A DNA stretch of 64,000 bases from NCBI GenBank assembly GCA_963796495.1, contig CAWCLU010000001.1, forward strand, positions 3,782,001 through 3,846,000, read 5' to 3'. This DNA comes from JAKASX01 sp963796495. Lineage in GTDB: Bacteria > Acidobacteriota > Terriglobia > Acidiferrales > UBA7541. Position numbers and translations under genes: made by a program. Shown here in pieces: positions 8,511 to 16,184 of the stretch; the first letter of the stretch is position 1; each line of letters starts with the position of its first letter. The notes under the pieces are model-generated. The model saw only the letters and a program-made list of their open reading frames with translations. It ran no database searches and was not told the origin of the DNA.

Positions 8511-11500
8511 TTACGGTTTCTGGCCGTAGTTCGGGAACGGCGGCAGAACAGGTTTCTTCGGCGGATTCTTCTTGAGCTCCTCGAGCGCCACCTGGATCGC
8601 GCGATCGAGCTGGCTGTCTTGTCCCTTGCGCCATGCCTCGGGATCGAGCGGAACCTCGATATCCGGCGGCACGCCATGGTTTTCGACGTACCACTGGCCC
8701 TGCGTATCGAAGAAGGCCACGCGCGGCGCGGTCACCGATCCGCCGTCGATGAGCGGCGGATAATCATAGATGCCCACCAGCCCGCCCCAGGTCCGCTCGC
8801 CGACGAGCGGCCCGAGCCCGACGTGATGGAAGTACCACGGCAGGGCATCGCCGCCGGAGCCCGAATACTGGTTGATGATCAACACCTTCGGGCCGTAGAT
8901 CGCGTCGAGCGGCGTGGTGAAGATGCTTCCGTAGCGGGTGTACCAATAGTTCCAGAGTTTCCGCTGCAGGTATTCGATGATGTAGTCGGCCGCGGTGCCG
9001 CCGGTGTTGTACCGCTCGTCGATCACCGCGCCATGCTTGCCGAGTTGGGCGAAGAAGTAGCGGTTGAAATTCGAATAGCCGCCGCCCGCCGTATCGGGCA
9101 GGTAGACGTAAGCAAGCTGGCCGTGGCTCAACTGGTCCACGGTCTCGATGTTGTGATCGATCCAGGCGCGATTGCGGAGCCCAGCCTCGCTTTCGATCGG
9201 CACCACCGTCACCTCGCGCGAGCCGGTGCCGTCCGGATTCGGGCCGACCGTCAACACCACCTGCTTCCCGACGGTGTCGAGGAAGAAGCTGTAGATGTTG
9301 TCGGTGCCGTGAAGCTGCCGGCCGTTCACCGCCAGCAGATATTCGCCCGGCTTCACGTTGACGCCGGGCTGCGTGAGCGGCGCGTGCAGCTCAGGATTCC
9401 AGTTCTCGCCCGAGAAGACGCGCGAGAAGCGGTAACGATCGTGATCGATCGTGTAGTCGGCGCCCAATAGCCCGACGCTCACCTTTGGCGTTTCCGGCAT
9501 GTCGCCGCCGCGGACGAACATGTGCCCGACGTTGATCTGGCCGAGCATCTGGTCGAAGAGGTAATTCAGATCGTTGCGACTGGCGATGCCGGGCAGGAAT
9601 TTCGCGTACTCGGCCGCGGTTTTCGCCACGTCGAGTCCGTGCACGTTCTTGTCGTAGAAGAACATTCGCTCGATGTTCCACACCTCGTGGAACATCTGGC
9701 TCCATTCTTCCTTCGGCACCACCCACACGCTCATCTGGTCGAGGTTGAGCATCCCCATCCCCGGCTTCACCGGTTTGGCGGTCGGGGCGATCCCCCACTT
9801 GTCGCGTCCCTGGCGATAGAGGAATTTTTCGCCGTTGAACGAGACCTCGAAGCCGCTCACCCCGCCGATCAGCGGCTCGACTTTGCGGCTCTTCAGATCG
9901 AATTTCAGCACGGAGAACCCCGGCGCGCCGCCTTCGAACACGGCGTCGAAGGCACGGCCACTCACCAAGTAGATCTCGCCGGCCTTGCCCGCCTGCAGGT
10001 CGATGTAGTTGGCCTGGGCAATCGGCAGCGCCAGGATGCGCTGGCCGATGTTCGCGAAATCGATGCGGACCTCGGGAACAGCGGCCGGTTTCTTTTCCTT
10101 TTCCTTTTCCTTTTCCGCCTGTTCCTTCGCGCTCGTTCCCGCCGCGCCCACCTTTTCGTCGTCACTTTCCGGGGCAAGCGGCGAGGGCAGGTCGCTGCGC
10201 AGCACGGCGACGTAGACGCTCCGGCTCACCGGATGCCCGAAGCTCGACATGTCGAGCCAGCCGGTGGTGGGGCCGACGTTCGTGCTGGCGGTGAAGTAGA
10301 GATACTTGCCGCTCTTGTCGAACGCGGCGTATTCGGCGTCGCTCATGCCGTCGGTGATCTGCGTCGCCTTGCCGGTTGCGAGCGAATAGACGAAGACGGC
10401 ACGCATGTGGTTCACGAGCTGTTTCGTGTAGGCGATCCAGCGGCTATCGGGCGACCAGACCGGATTCAGATCCCGCGCCGGGCTCTCGTAGGTGTCGGTA
10501 TCGACCTTCACGTTCTTTCCGGTGTCGATGTCGACGTACCACACGTTCAGCTTGTTGTCGGTGTAGGCGATCTTCTTGCTGTCGGGCGACCAGATCGGGT
10601 GATAGTAGAAAGCCGGCGGATCGCCGAGCGGAATCTTCTTCACCGTGCCCATCCCCATCTGATCCTTCAGGTGCAGCTCGTAATTGCCGGATTCGTCGGA
10701 GAAATAGGCGATCCAGCGGCCGTCGGGCGACCAGGCGGGATCGCGATCGGCGATCGACGGCGTATTGGTGATGTTGCGGATCGAACCCTTTTCTGCCGGA
10801 ACCGTCAGGATTTCGCCGTGCGCCTCGAAGACGGCGCGCTGGCCGGTGGGGGAGATGTTCGCGTTGAGGATGTGGCTGGCCACCTTCTCGAAATGCGGCA
10901 TGACGGCGGGGAAATCGCCGGTGATCGTGACGTGCACTTCATGCTGGCGGCCCGATTTCAGGTCGAACAGGTGCAACGAGCCGAACTGTTCGTAGACGAT
11001 GGCGCCCGGCCCGGCCGAGGCCGACTTGAAATCGAAATCGCTCGTGTTCTGGACGAGCTGGCTGACCTTCTGCGTCTTCAGGTCGTAATCGAACAGCGCG
11101 AAGCGTCCCGCGCGGTTCGAGAGGAAATAGATCTTGTCGCCCACCCACATCGGATTGAAATCGATGGAAAAAGTGTGCGGAATTTTCACCACGCTCGAAT
11201 CGGCCAGGTTGGCGATCCAGACCATCGGCATCGTGCCGCCGCGGTAATACTTCCACGTGCCCCAGGGAAACGGCGTCGGGTCGTAGGCGATGTGCGTACC
11301 ATCGGGCGAGTAGGAGCCGCCGAAACCGGTGGGGAAAGGCAGCCGCTCCGGAAATCCCCCGGCGAGCGGCACGGTGAAGAGCTGCACCACCTGATGCGCG
11401 TAGGCGTAGCGCGGCGAACTGAAAAGCACCTGCTTGCCGTCGGCCGTCCAGCCCTGCACGGTGTCCGGCCCGGAACTGAAGGTGAGCTGCTTCTGCTGGC

Positions 11501-11804
11501 CGCCGCCGGCCGGCATCACGTAGACGTTCTCGTTCCCGTCCGCATTCGAGCTGAAGGCGATCCATTGTCCGTCGGGAGAAAATTTCGGATGCGATTTCAA
11601 TCCCGGCCCGGCTGTCAGCCGCGTCGCCTCGCCGCCCGCGCGCGCGACGCTCCACAAATCTCCGGCATAGGCGAAGACGATGCTGGTCTTGTTGAGAGTC
11701 GGCTGCTGCAAAAGCAGCGGCTCCGGCTGAGCCTGCGCTCGCCCGCTCCCCGCCGCCAGGAAAATCGCCATCAGAAACGCGCAAAACAAAGCCACTCGTC
11801 GCAT
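8511..11804 (-). CDS. Secreted tricorn-type protease with PDZ and S41 domains
   Basis: A 1097-residue protein. The signal peptide (LFCAFLMAIFLAAGSGRAQA) is followed by tricorn beta-propeller repeats of TolB/WD-like sequence (FSPDGQWIAFSSNADGNENV, WSPDGRWIAYFSDESGNYEL) to about residue 560, a Lys/Glu-rich linker, the tricorn C1 and PDZ domains, and a C-terminal S41 peptidase domain with the nucleophile region YSGSGGDALP near residue 980. Family members degrade peptides in the periplasm or outside the cell. Length and order match bacterial tricorn homologues. The linker is encoded by a TTTTCC simple repeat on the + strand (about 10090-10120). It has its own terminator and promoter, so it appears monocistronic. 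Confidence 0.92.
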   Translation of the reverse strand: MRRVALFCAFLMAIFLAAGSGRAQAQPEPLLLQQPTLNKTSIVFAYAGDLWSVARAGGEATRLTAGPGLKSHPKFSPDGQWIAFSSNADGNENVYVMPAGGGQQKQLTFSSGPDTVQGWTADGKQVLFSSPRYAYAHQVVQLFTVPLAGGFPERLPFPTGFGGSYSPDGTHIAYDPTPFPWGTWKYYRGGTMPMVWIANLADSSVVKIPHTFSIDFNPMWVGDKIYFLSNRAGRFALFDYDLKTQKVSQLVQNTSDFDFKSASAGPGAIVYEQFGSLHLFDLKSGRQHEVHVTITGDFPAVMPHFEKVASHILNANISPTGQRAVFEAHGEILTVPAEKGSIRNITNTPSIADRDPAWSPDGRWIAYFSDESGNYELHLKDQMGMGTVKKIPLGDPPAFYYHPIWSPDSKKIAYTDNKLNVWYVDIDTGKNVKVDTDTYESPARDLNPVWSPDSRWIAYTKQLVNHMRAVFVYSLATGKATQITDGMSDAEYAAFDKSGKYLYFTASTNVGPTTGWLDMSSFGHPVSRSVYVAVLRSDLPSPLAPESDDEKVGAAGTSAKEQAEKEKEKEKKPAAVPEVRIDFANIGQRILALPIAQANYIDLQAGKAGEIYLVSGRAFDAVFEGGAPGFSVLKFDLKSRKVEPLIGGVSGFEVSFNGEKFLYRQGRDKWGIAPTAKPVKPGMGMLNLDQMSVWVVPKEEWSQMFHEVWNIERMFFYDKNVHGLDVAKTAAEYAKFLPGIASRNDLNYLFDQMLGQINVGHMFVRGGDMPETPKVSVGLLGADYTIDHDRYRFSRVFSGENWNPELHAPLTQPGVNVKPGEYLLAVNGRQLHGTDNIYSFFLDTVGKQVVLTVGPNPDGTGSREVTVVPIESEAGLRNRAWIDHNIETVDQLSHGQLAYVYLPDTAGGGYSNFNRYFFAQLGKHGAVIDERYNTGGTAADYIIEYLQRKLWNYWYTRYGSIFTTPLDAIYGPKVLIINQYSGSGGDALPWYFHHVGLGPLVGERTWGGLVGIYDYPPLIDGGSVTAPRVAFFDTQGQWYVENHGVPPDIEVPLDPEAWRKGQDSQLDRAIQVALEELKKNPPKKPVLPPFPNYGQKP

Positions 11805-11840
11805 TTGTACCCCTCTCCTTACCTACCCACGGGACCGCCC

Positions 11841-11870
11841 ACTATACCCCTCACCCCAAGCCTCCGTCTA
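11841..11870 (-). promoter_or_regulatory. Candidate promoter of the tricorn protease gene
   Basis: Minus-strand TAGACG and TATAGT are 18 nt apart, about 36 nt before the ATG at 11804. A GGAG ribosome binding site lies between. The -35 match is only moderate. Confidence 0.4.
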
Positions 11871-11931
11871 CGCGCAGCCGCGTGGAAAAGTTCAAGGAAT
11901 TTTGGCGAGATGCGGAGATCGGCGTCCGCCC

Positions 11932-13011
11932 TTACCGCCGCCGAGCGCCCGGCTCCTGCTGAGTCATGCAGTGGATGGTGCCGAGGCCGAGGACGAGGTC
12001 GCGGCAGGGAATGCCGACGATTTCGCGTTCGGGGAAAAGCTTCGCCAAGGTGTTCAGCGCGACGCGGTCATTCGGGTCATTGAACGTGGGGACGAGGACG
12101 ATGCGATTGGCGATGTAGAAATTGGCGTAGCTGGCGGGCAGGCGCTGGCCGTCGAAGTAAACGGGAGCGGGCATCGGCAAGGTTTCGACGCGCAGCGGGC
12201 GGCCGTCCTGGTCTCGCATGGATTTCAAGAGAGCCAGATTTTCCTGGAGCGGCGCGTGGTTCTCATCCTTCGGATCGCCTTCGACCACGGTGACGACAGT
12301 GGTGGGATTCACGAATCGCGCGAGATCATCGACATGCCCGTGCGTGTCGTCACCGGCGATTCCCCTGTTCAACCACAGAACGTTCGTCACGCCGAGGAAC
12401 TGCCGGAACACCTCGGCATAATCTTCCTCGGCGAAGCCGGGATTCCTCTCCTGCACTTTGCTCAGCAGACACTCGCGCGTGGTCAGCAGCGTGCCGCGTC
12501 CATTCACGTCGATACTTCCGCCTTCCAAAACGACGCGGCGGCCCTTGTGCATCGGCTGCCAAAGGCGGCGCTTCAGTTTCCGGTTGGCCTTCGCGACGAC
12601 GCCGGCATCCTTTTTATGATCCGAATACTTGGCCCAGCCGTTGAAAACAAAATCGTTGCAGGCCACTTCGCCGGCATCGTTTCGCACGCAGACAGGCCCC
12701 GAGTCGCGCATCCAGCCGCGATCGGTGGGAATCCGGAAAAAATCGACGGCCGCAAGATTCGCCCCGGATTTTTTCAGCATGGTTCGGACACGGGATTCGG
12801 CATCGCGATTTTCGACGAGCAGATATACCCGCTCGACTTTCGCCAAATGGCGCACGAATTCGGCAAACGCCCAGGGTATGGGCGCGAATTTCCCGGGCCA
12901 GTCGGTGCGTTCGTGCGGCCAGCCTAGCCAGGTGGCTTCGTGCGGTTCCCATTCGGCGGGCATGCGGAAGCCTAGCCCCAGGGGAGTTTCGTCTTTGGGT
13001 CTGCGAGTCAT
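11932..13011 (-). CDS. aguA: Agmatine deiminase
   Basis: A 359-residue enzyme of the agmatine deiminase/PAD family. It hydrolyses agmatine to N-carbamoylputrescine and ammonia, the first step of the two-step agmatine route to putrescine. Visible family motifs are the N-terminal MPAEWEPHEATWLGWPH, TDRGWMRDSGP, the histidine-containing GDDTHGHVDDLARF, and the catalytic Cys348 in GLGTIHCMTQQEP. Length is normal. The second-step gene aguB lies about 650 bp away on the same strand, separated by the oppositely oriented GxxExxY gene. The start at 13011 sits 8 nt after a -10 box, suggesting a leaderless message. Confidence 0.92.
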   Translation of the reverse strand: MTRRPKDETPLGLGFRMPAEWEPHEATWLGWPHERTDWPGKFAPIPWAFAEFVRHLAKVERVYLLVENRDAESRVRTMLKKSGANLAAVDFFRIPTDRGWMRDSGPVCVRNDAGEVACNDFVFNGWAKYSDHKKDAGVVAKANRKLKRRLWQPMHKGRRVVLEGGSIDVNGRGTLLTTRECLLSKVQERNPGFAEEDYAEVFRQFLGVTNVLWLNRGIAGDDTHGHVDDLARFVNPTTVVTVVEGDPKDENHAPLQENLALLKSMRDQDGRPLRVETLPMPAPVYFDGQRLPASYANFYIANRIVLVPTFNDPNDRVALNTLAKLFPEREIVGIPCRDLVLGLGTIHCMTQQEPGARRR

Positions 13012-13019
13012 CAGCCCGG

Positions 13020-13049
13020 ATTATTCATGAAAGCGGGTACGCCTTGCAA
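13020..13049 (-). promoter_or_regulatory. Candidate leaderless promoter of aguA
   Basis: Minus-strand TTGCAA and AATAAT are 18 nt apart; the -10 ends 8 nt before the ATG at 13011. Transcription would start at or next to the A of the start codon. No Shine-Dalgarno sequence is present. Confidence 0.45.
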
Positions 13050-13077
13050 AGGGAGGGCCGGCACCGGAAAAGATTGC

Positions 13078-13237
13078 ACACAGAGGACACAGAGGAACCC
13101 CAAGGCAGAGGGCACAGAGAAAACATAGACAAACCGAGTGGGTTCTCAGCAAGGCTGGCAACAAGCCGGAAAGTTAAAACGAACCCACAGTCTCTCCGTG
13201 ACCTCTTGTTTTAAGGTCTTCTCCGCGTCCTCCGTGT
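13078..13237. repeat. Imperfect inverted-repeat element 5' of the GxxExxY gene
   Basis: The left arm (from 13078, ACACAGAGGACACAGAGG) and right arm (13192-13237, reverse complement beginning ACACGGAGGACGCGGAG) are inverted, A/G-variable copies of one sequence, separated by about 70 nt. The right arm ends 16 nt before the ATG of the GxxExxY gene. A related solo copy lies at 29521-29574. RNA from here could fold into a long imperfect hairpin. Confidence 0.65.
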
Positions 13238-13253
13238 TAAATTCTTTTCCCTC

Positions 13254-13646
13254 ATGACCGAGCGCGAACGCCTGAACAAAATCACTGAGGCCATCATAGG
13301 AGCAGCGATCCAAGTTCATCGGACGCTGGGGCCGGGGCTCCTCGAGTCCGCTTATAAAGCGTGCCTGGCCTACGAACTGGAGAAAAGAGGGCTCGCCGTC
13401 GAGCAGGAGAAAGCGGTGCCGCTCGTCTATGGAGAGGTCAAGCTAGAGTGCGGATACCGAATGGATTTGCTGGTGGAACGATCCGTGGTGGTAGAAGTAA
13501 AGTCGGTCGAGGTTCTCGCGCCGGTGCATGAGGCTCAGGCGCTGTCTTATCTGAGACTTTCGGGCTGCAAGTTGGGGCTGCTGATCAATTTCAATGTGAC
13601 TGCGCTGAAAGACGGCGTCCGGCGATTCGCCAACGGAACGACTTGA
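13254..13646 (+). CDS. GxxExxY protein (PD-(D/E)xK-like family)
   Basis: A 130-residue protein carrying the naming motif G28-x2-E31-x2-Y34 (GPGLLESAYKACL). Downstream D71 and E81-V-K83 (YRMDLLVERSVVVEVKSVE) are spaced like a PD-(D/E)xK nuclease core, followed by the helix LSYLRLSG and strand LGLLINFN. The family is widespread, often multicopy, and without assigned function; nuclease activity is only suggested by fold. The gene reads against the flanking aguA and aguB and is preceded by an inverted-repeat element, so it looks like an insertion between the two polyamine genes. Start: ATG at 13254; no clear ribosome binding site. Confidence 0.85.
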   Translation: MTERERLNKITEAIIGAAIQVHRTLGPGLLESAYKACLAYELEKRGLAVEQEKAVPLVYGEVKLECGYRMDLLVERSVVVEVKSVEVLAPVHEAQALSYLRLSGCKLGLLINFNVTALKDGVRRFANGTT

Positions 13647-13658
13647 AGCCGTCGCGTC

Positions 13659-14552
13659 TTACTTTTCATCGAGCCAGCGGCTGAGGATGGGCGGGTAGGC
13701 GTCAATGCGGCGGTCGCGCAGGAACGGCCAGTTGCGCCGCGTGTCCTCGCTCGTGGCGGGATCGCATTCGACGACGAGAATCTCTTCCTTGTCATTCGAG
13801 GCCTCGGCGACGACCCTCCCGAACGGGTCCGCGACGAACGAATTGCCCCAGAATTCCAGGCCCGTGTCGCCCTGCTTCGCCCCGCCCTCGAATCCCACGC
13901 GATTCACCGCCGCGACGTAGACGCCGTTGGCGATGGCGTGACCGCGGTGAATGGTTCGCCAGGCATCGAGCTGCGCCGCACCGAACTCCGCCTTTTCGCC
14001 GGGATGCCAGCCGATGCTCGTCGGATAGAAAATGACCTGCGCGCCGCCGAGCGCGGTGATGCGCGAACCCTCCGGGTACCACTGGTCCCAGCAAATCTGC
14101 ACGCCGATGCGCGCGTGCTTCGTGTCGAAATTCGGGAAACCGAGATCGCCGGGAGTGAAATAAAACTTTTCGTAATAAAGCGGATCGTCCGGAATGTGCA
14201 TCTTGCGGTATTTGCCCAGATAACTTCCGTCGGCGTCCAGCACGGCGCACGTGTTGTGGTAAACGCCCGGCGCGCGCCTCTCAAAAAGAGAAACGACCAG
14301 CGCTACCTTTTTTTCCCTGGCAACCTGCTCGAATGCGGCCGTCGCAGGCCCCGGGACGGGCTCGGCCAGGTCGAACAGCTTGTCATCCTCGGTGCGGCAG
14401 AAATATTCGCTGAGGAAAAGCTCGGGCAGGCAGACGATCTGCGCGCCCCGCGTCGCGGCTTCGCGGACCTTGCCGATCGCGCGGTCGAGATTCTCCGCCG
14501 CATTCGCCGTGGACCTCATCTGCACGAGGCCGATGGTGAATTTCTCCGCCAT
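13659..14552 (-). CDS. aguB: N-carbamoylputrescine amidase
   Basis: A 297-residue nitrilase-superfamily hydrolase converting N-carbamoylputrescine to putrescine, CO2 and ammonia. The catalytic triad is visible: Glu44 (CLPELFLSEYF), Lys117 (KYRKMHIPDD) and Cys154 (QICWDQWYPE). The open frame runs upstream to 16055, but family homology begins at the ATG at 14552 (MAEKFTIGLVQM). It completes the pathway begun by aguA. Its end is only 12 nt from the end of the convergent GxxExxY gene. No ribosome binding site is evident. Confidence 0.93.
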   Translation of the reverse strand: MAEKFTIGLVQMRSTANAAENLDRAIGKVREAATRGAQIVCLPELFLSEYFCRTEDDKLFDLAEPVPGPATAAFEQVAREKKVALVVSLFERRAPGVYHNTCAVLDADGSYLGKYRKMHIPDDPLYYEKFYFTPGDLGFPNFDTKHARIGVQICWDQWYPEGSRITALGGAQVIFYPTSIGWHPGEKAEFGAAQLDAWRTIHRGHAIANGVYVAAVNRVGFEGGAKQGDTGLEFWGNSFVADPFGRVVAEASNDKEEILVVECDPATSEDTRRNWPFLRDRRIDAYPPILSRWLDEK

Positions 14553-14759
14553 GCGTGCCAGTCTAACATGGGCCTGAAACCCGTTCCGACGCCTGATTTT
14601 CCCTTCGTTCGTCACAATGCGCCGAATTCGGCGGGTGAAAACCGCCGGGGGCGTGCCCGTCCGTGCAACCCTTGGAAACCCCCGCGCATTCGCTGGGGAA
14701 TTCCGACAGATCGGGCGCAATTCGCAGGTTCCTTTTCCGCATCCGGGCGCATGCGCGGC

Positions 14760-14789
14760 TTGACAGGGTAGCGACGGGAAGGGTATAGC
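14760..14789 (+). promoter_or_regulatory. Strong candidate leaderless promoter of the PP2C gene
   Basis: A perfect TTGACA at 14760-14765 and TATAGC at 14784-14789 are 18 nt apart. The -10 ends 6 nt before the ATG at 14796, so the predicted first base is at the start codon. Confidence 0.6.
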
Positions 14790-14795
14790 GGAGCG

Positions 14796-15593
14796 ATGGA
14801 CATTCGCCCGGGACTCGATCTGGCGCTGCTGACCGATGTCGGTCTGGTGCGCGAACAAAATGAGGACGCGCACGGCTATTGGGAGCCGGAGAACGAGGAC
14901 GAATTCCGGGAAAAGGGCCGTTTGGCGATCGTGGCCGACGGCATGGGCGGGCACGAGGGCGGCCAAATCGCCAGCGACATCGCCGTGAAAACGGTTTCCG
15001 AGGTCTACCGCGAGGCCGCCGGTATCGAGCCGTCCGAAGCGCTCGAGAAGGGACTCCGCGAGGCGCACGACCGCATCCGCTCTTTCGCCACTTCCCACCC
15101 CGAGTACCACAATATGGGCACCACCTGCACCGCGGTCGTCATTCGCGGCGCCTATCTCTGGGTCGCTCACGTTGGCGACAGCCGCTGCTATCTCTTCCGC
15201 GCCGGCAAATTTCGACGGATGACGCGCGACCATTCCTACGTCAATCAGCTGGTCGAATACGGCATCATCAGCACCGCGGAAGCCGAACATCATCCGCAGC
15301 GCAACGTCCTCACCTCCGCGCTCGGCATCGGCCGCGACGGCGCAACGATCGATACCTCCGTCGAACCCACCAAGCTCGAGCCCGGCGATACACTGCTGCT
15401 TTGCACCGACGGCCTCTGGGGCCCGGTGAACGAACTCGAAATCTACGATACGGTCAACGGGTATTCGCCCGCCGACGCCTGCCGCATCCTGGTGGACTTG
15501 GCGAAGGAACGCGGCGGGCCGGACAACATTACCGTCGAAATTCTCCGCTTCTCTTCCTTCGGCCCCTCCGACAATCACAACAGCCATCACTGA
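14796..15593 (+). CDS. PP2C-family serine/threonine protein phosphatase
   Basis: A 265-residue cytosolic metal-dependent phosphatase. All PP2C motifs are present in order: VREQNEDAHGYW (metal Asp24), VADGMGGHEGG (Asp48), VAHVGDSRCYLFR, the DGLWGP motif (~200) and GGPDNITVE (~250). It would remove phosphates placed by Hanks-type kinases, but no kinase gene lies in the window. It has no transmembrane segment, unlike some PrpC/Stp relatives. The promoter immediately 5' suggests a leaderless transcript. The gene diverges from aguB. Confidence 0.92.
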   Translation: MDIRPGLDLALLTDVGLVREQNEDAHGYWEPENEDEFREKGRLAIVADGMGGHEGGQIASDIAVKTVSEVYREAAGIEPSEALEKGLREAHDRIRSFATSHPEYHNMGTTCTAVVIRGAYLWVAHVGDSRCYLFRAGKFRRMTRDHSYVNQLVEYGIISTAEAEHHPQRNVLTSALGIGRDGATIDTSVEPTKLEPGDTLLLCTDGLWGPVNELEIYDTVNGYSPADACRILVDLAKERGGPDNITVEILRFSSFGPSDNHNSHH

Positions 15594-15671
15594 CCGCCGC
15601 TCAGCCCGCCCCGCGCTACAATATTTCCACCTCCCGAACCCGCGCCTGGTCCCGCGCCGGAGGCTGCGCCC

Positions 15672-16073
15672 TTGGCTGAACTGACGGTTCTCTACGACGG
15701 CAATTGCGCCCTGTGCCGGGCGAGCGCCGAGCGCCTGCGCCGCCATGACCGCGAGCACCGCATCGAACTCCTCGACCTGCACCATCCCTCCGTCGCCTCG
15801 CGCTTTCCGCAAGTGGATCCTGAAAAGGCGCTCCGGCTGATGCAGGCGGTCGACGCGGCCGGGCGCGTATGGAGCGGCGTGGATGCCTGGGCCGAAGTCG
15901 GCCGCGCGCTGCCGGGCTGGCGAGCCGCCGCCTGGCTGCTCGACGCGCCAGGCATTCACGCGTTGGCCGGGTGGGCGTACGGCTGGGTGGCGCGCAACCG
16001 CTACCGCTGGAACCGCCAGGCGTGCGCCGACGGCTCCTGCTCCCTCCACCGCCACCCCTCCGAAAATCGCTAA
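15672..16073 (+). CDS. DUF393/DCC-family thiol-disulfide oxidoreductase-like protein
   Basis: A 133-residue protein with the DCC signature near the N-terminus (VLYDGNCALCRASAERL; Cys12 and Cys15 in a CxxC), a thioredoxin-like motif, and a C-terminal hydrophobic helix region. A late Cys pair (ACADGSCSLH) is also present. DCC proteins are often paired with membrane proteins of the HTTM/vitamin-K-dependent-carboxylase and lipase-maturation groups, and the next gene is a lipase maturation factor, so a shared role in folding exported proteins is plausible. The start is TTG at 15672; no ATG precedes the conserved YDGNC motif. Confidence 0.82.
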   Translation: MAELTVLYDGNCALCRASAERLRRHDREHRIELLDLHHPSVASRFPQVDPEKALRLMQAVDAAGRVWSGVDAWAEVGRALPGWRAAAWLLDAPGIHALAGWAYGWVARNRYRWNRQACADGSCSLHRHPSENR

Positions 16074-16091
16074 ATCCCGGCGGCGGGAAGG

Positions 16092-16116
16092 GCAGGCGAC
16101 CGCAGGTCGCCCCTAC
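16092..16116. repeat. REP-like palindrome (GGCGACC type)
   Basis: GCAGGCGACCGCAGGTCGCC followed by CCTAC. A related half (GTAGGGGCGACC) occurs at 34222-34233. Confidence 0.45.
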
Positions 16117-16143
16117 AAGTCGACGCCCGCTCCGGGCCTCGAA

Positions 16144-16174
16144 TTGAAACCGGCCGGCGCTGCGCTCGTATAAT
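16144..16174 (+). promoter_or_regulatory. Candidate promoter of the lipase maturation factor gene
   Basis: TTGAAA at 16144-16149 and a perfect TATAAT at 16169-16174 are 19 nt apart. The -10 overlaps the first in-frame ATG (16173) and ends 10 nt before the second (16185), which supports the second as the start of a near-leaderless message. Confidence 0.4.
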
Positions 16175-16184
16175 GGCCGCGGCG

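Noticed and set aside
9522..12083. Long open frame (853 codons) opposite the tricorn protease, and similar ones opposite RNase R and DUF3857
   Set aside because: Arg/His/Asp/Val-rich translations without motifs, exactly antisense to strongly supported genes; expected in GC-rich DNA.
14553..16055. N-terminal extension of the aguB frame
   Set aside because: It is antisense to the PP2C and DCC genes, and homology begins at 14552.
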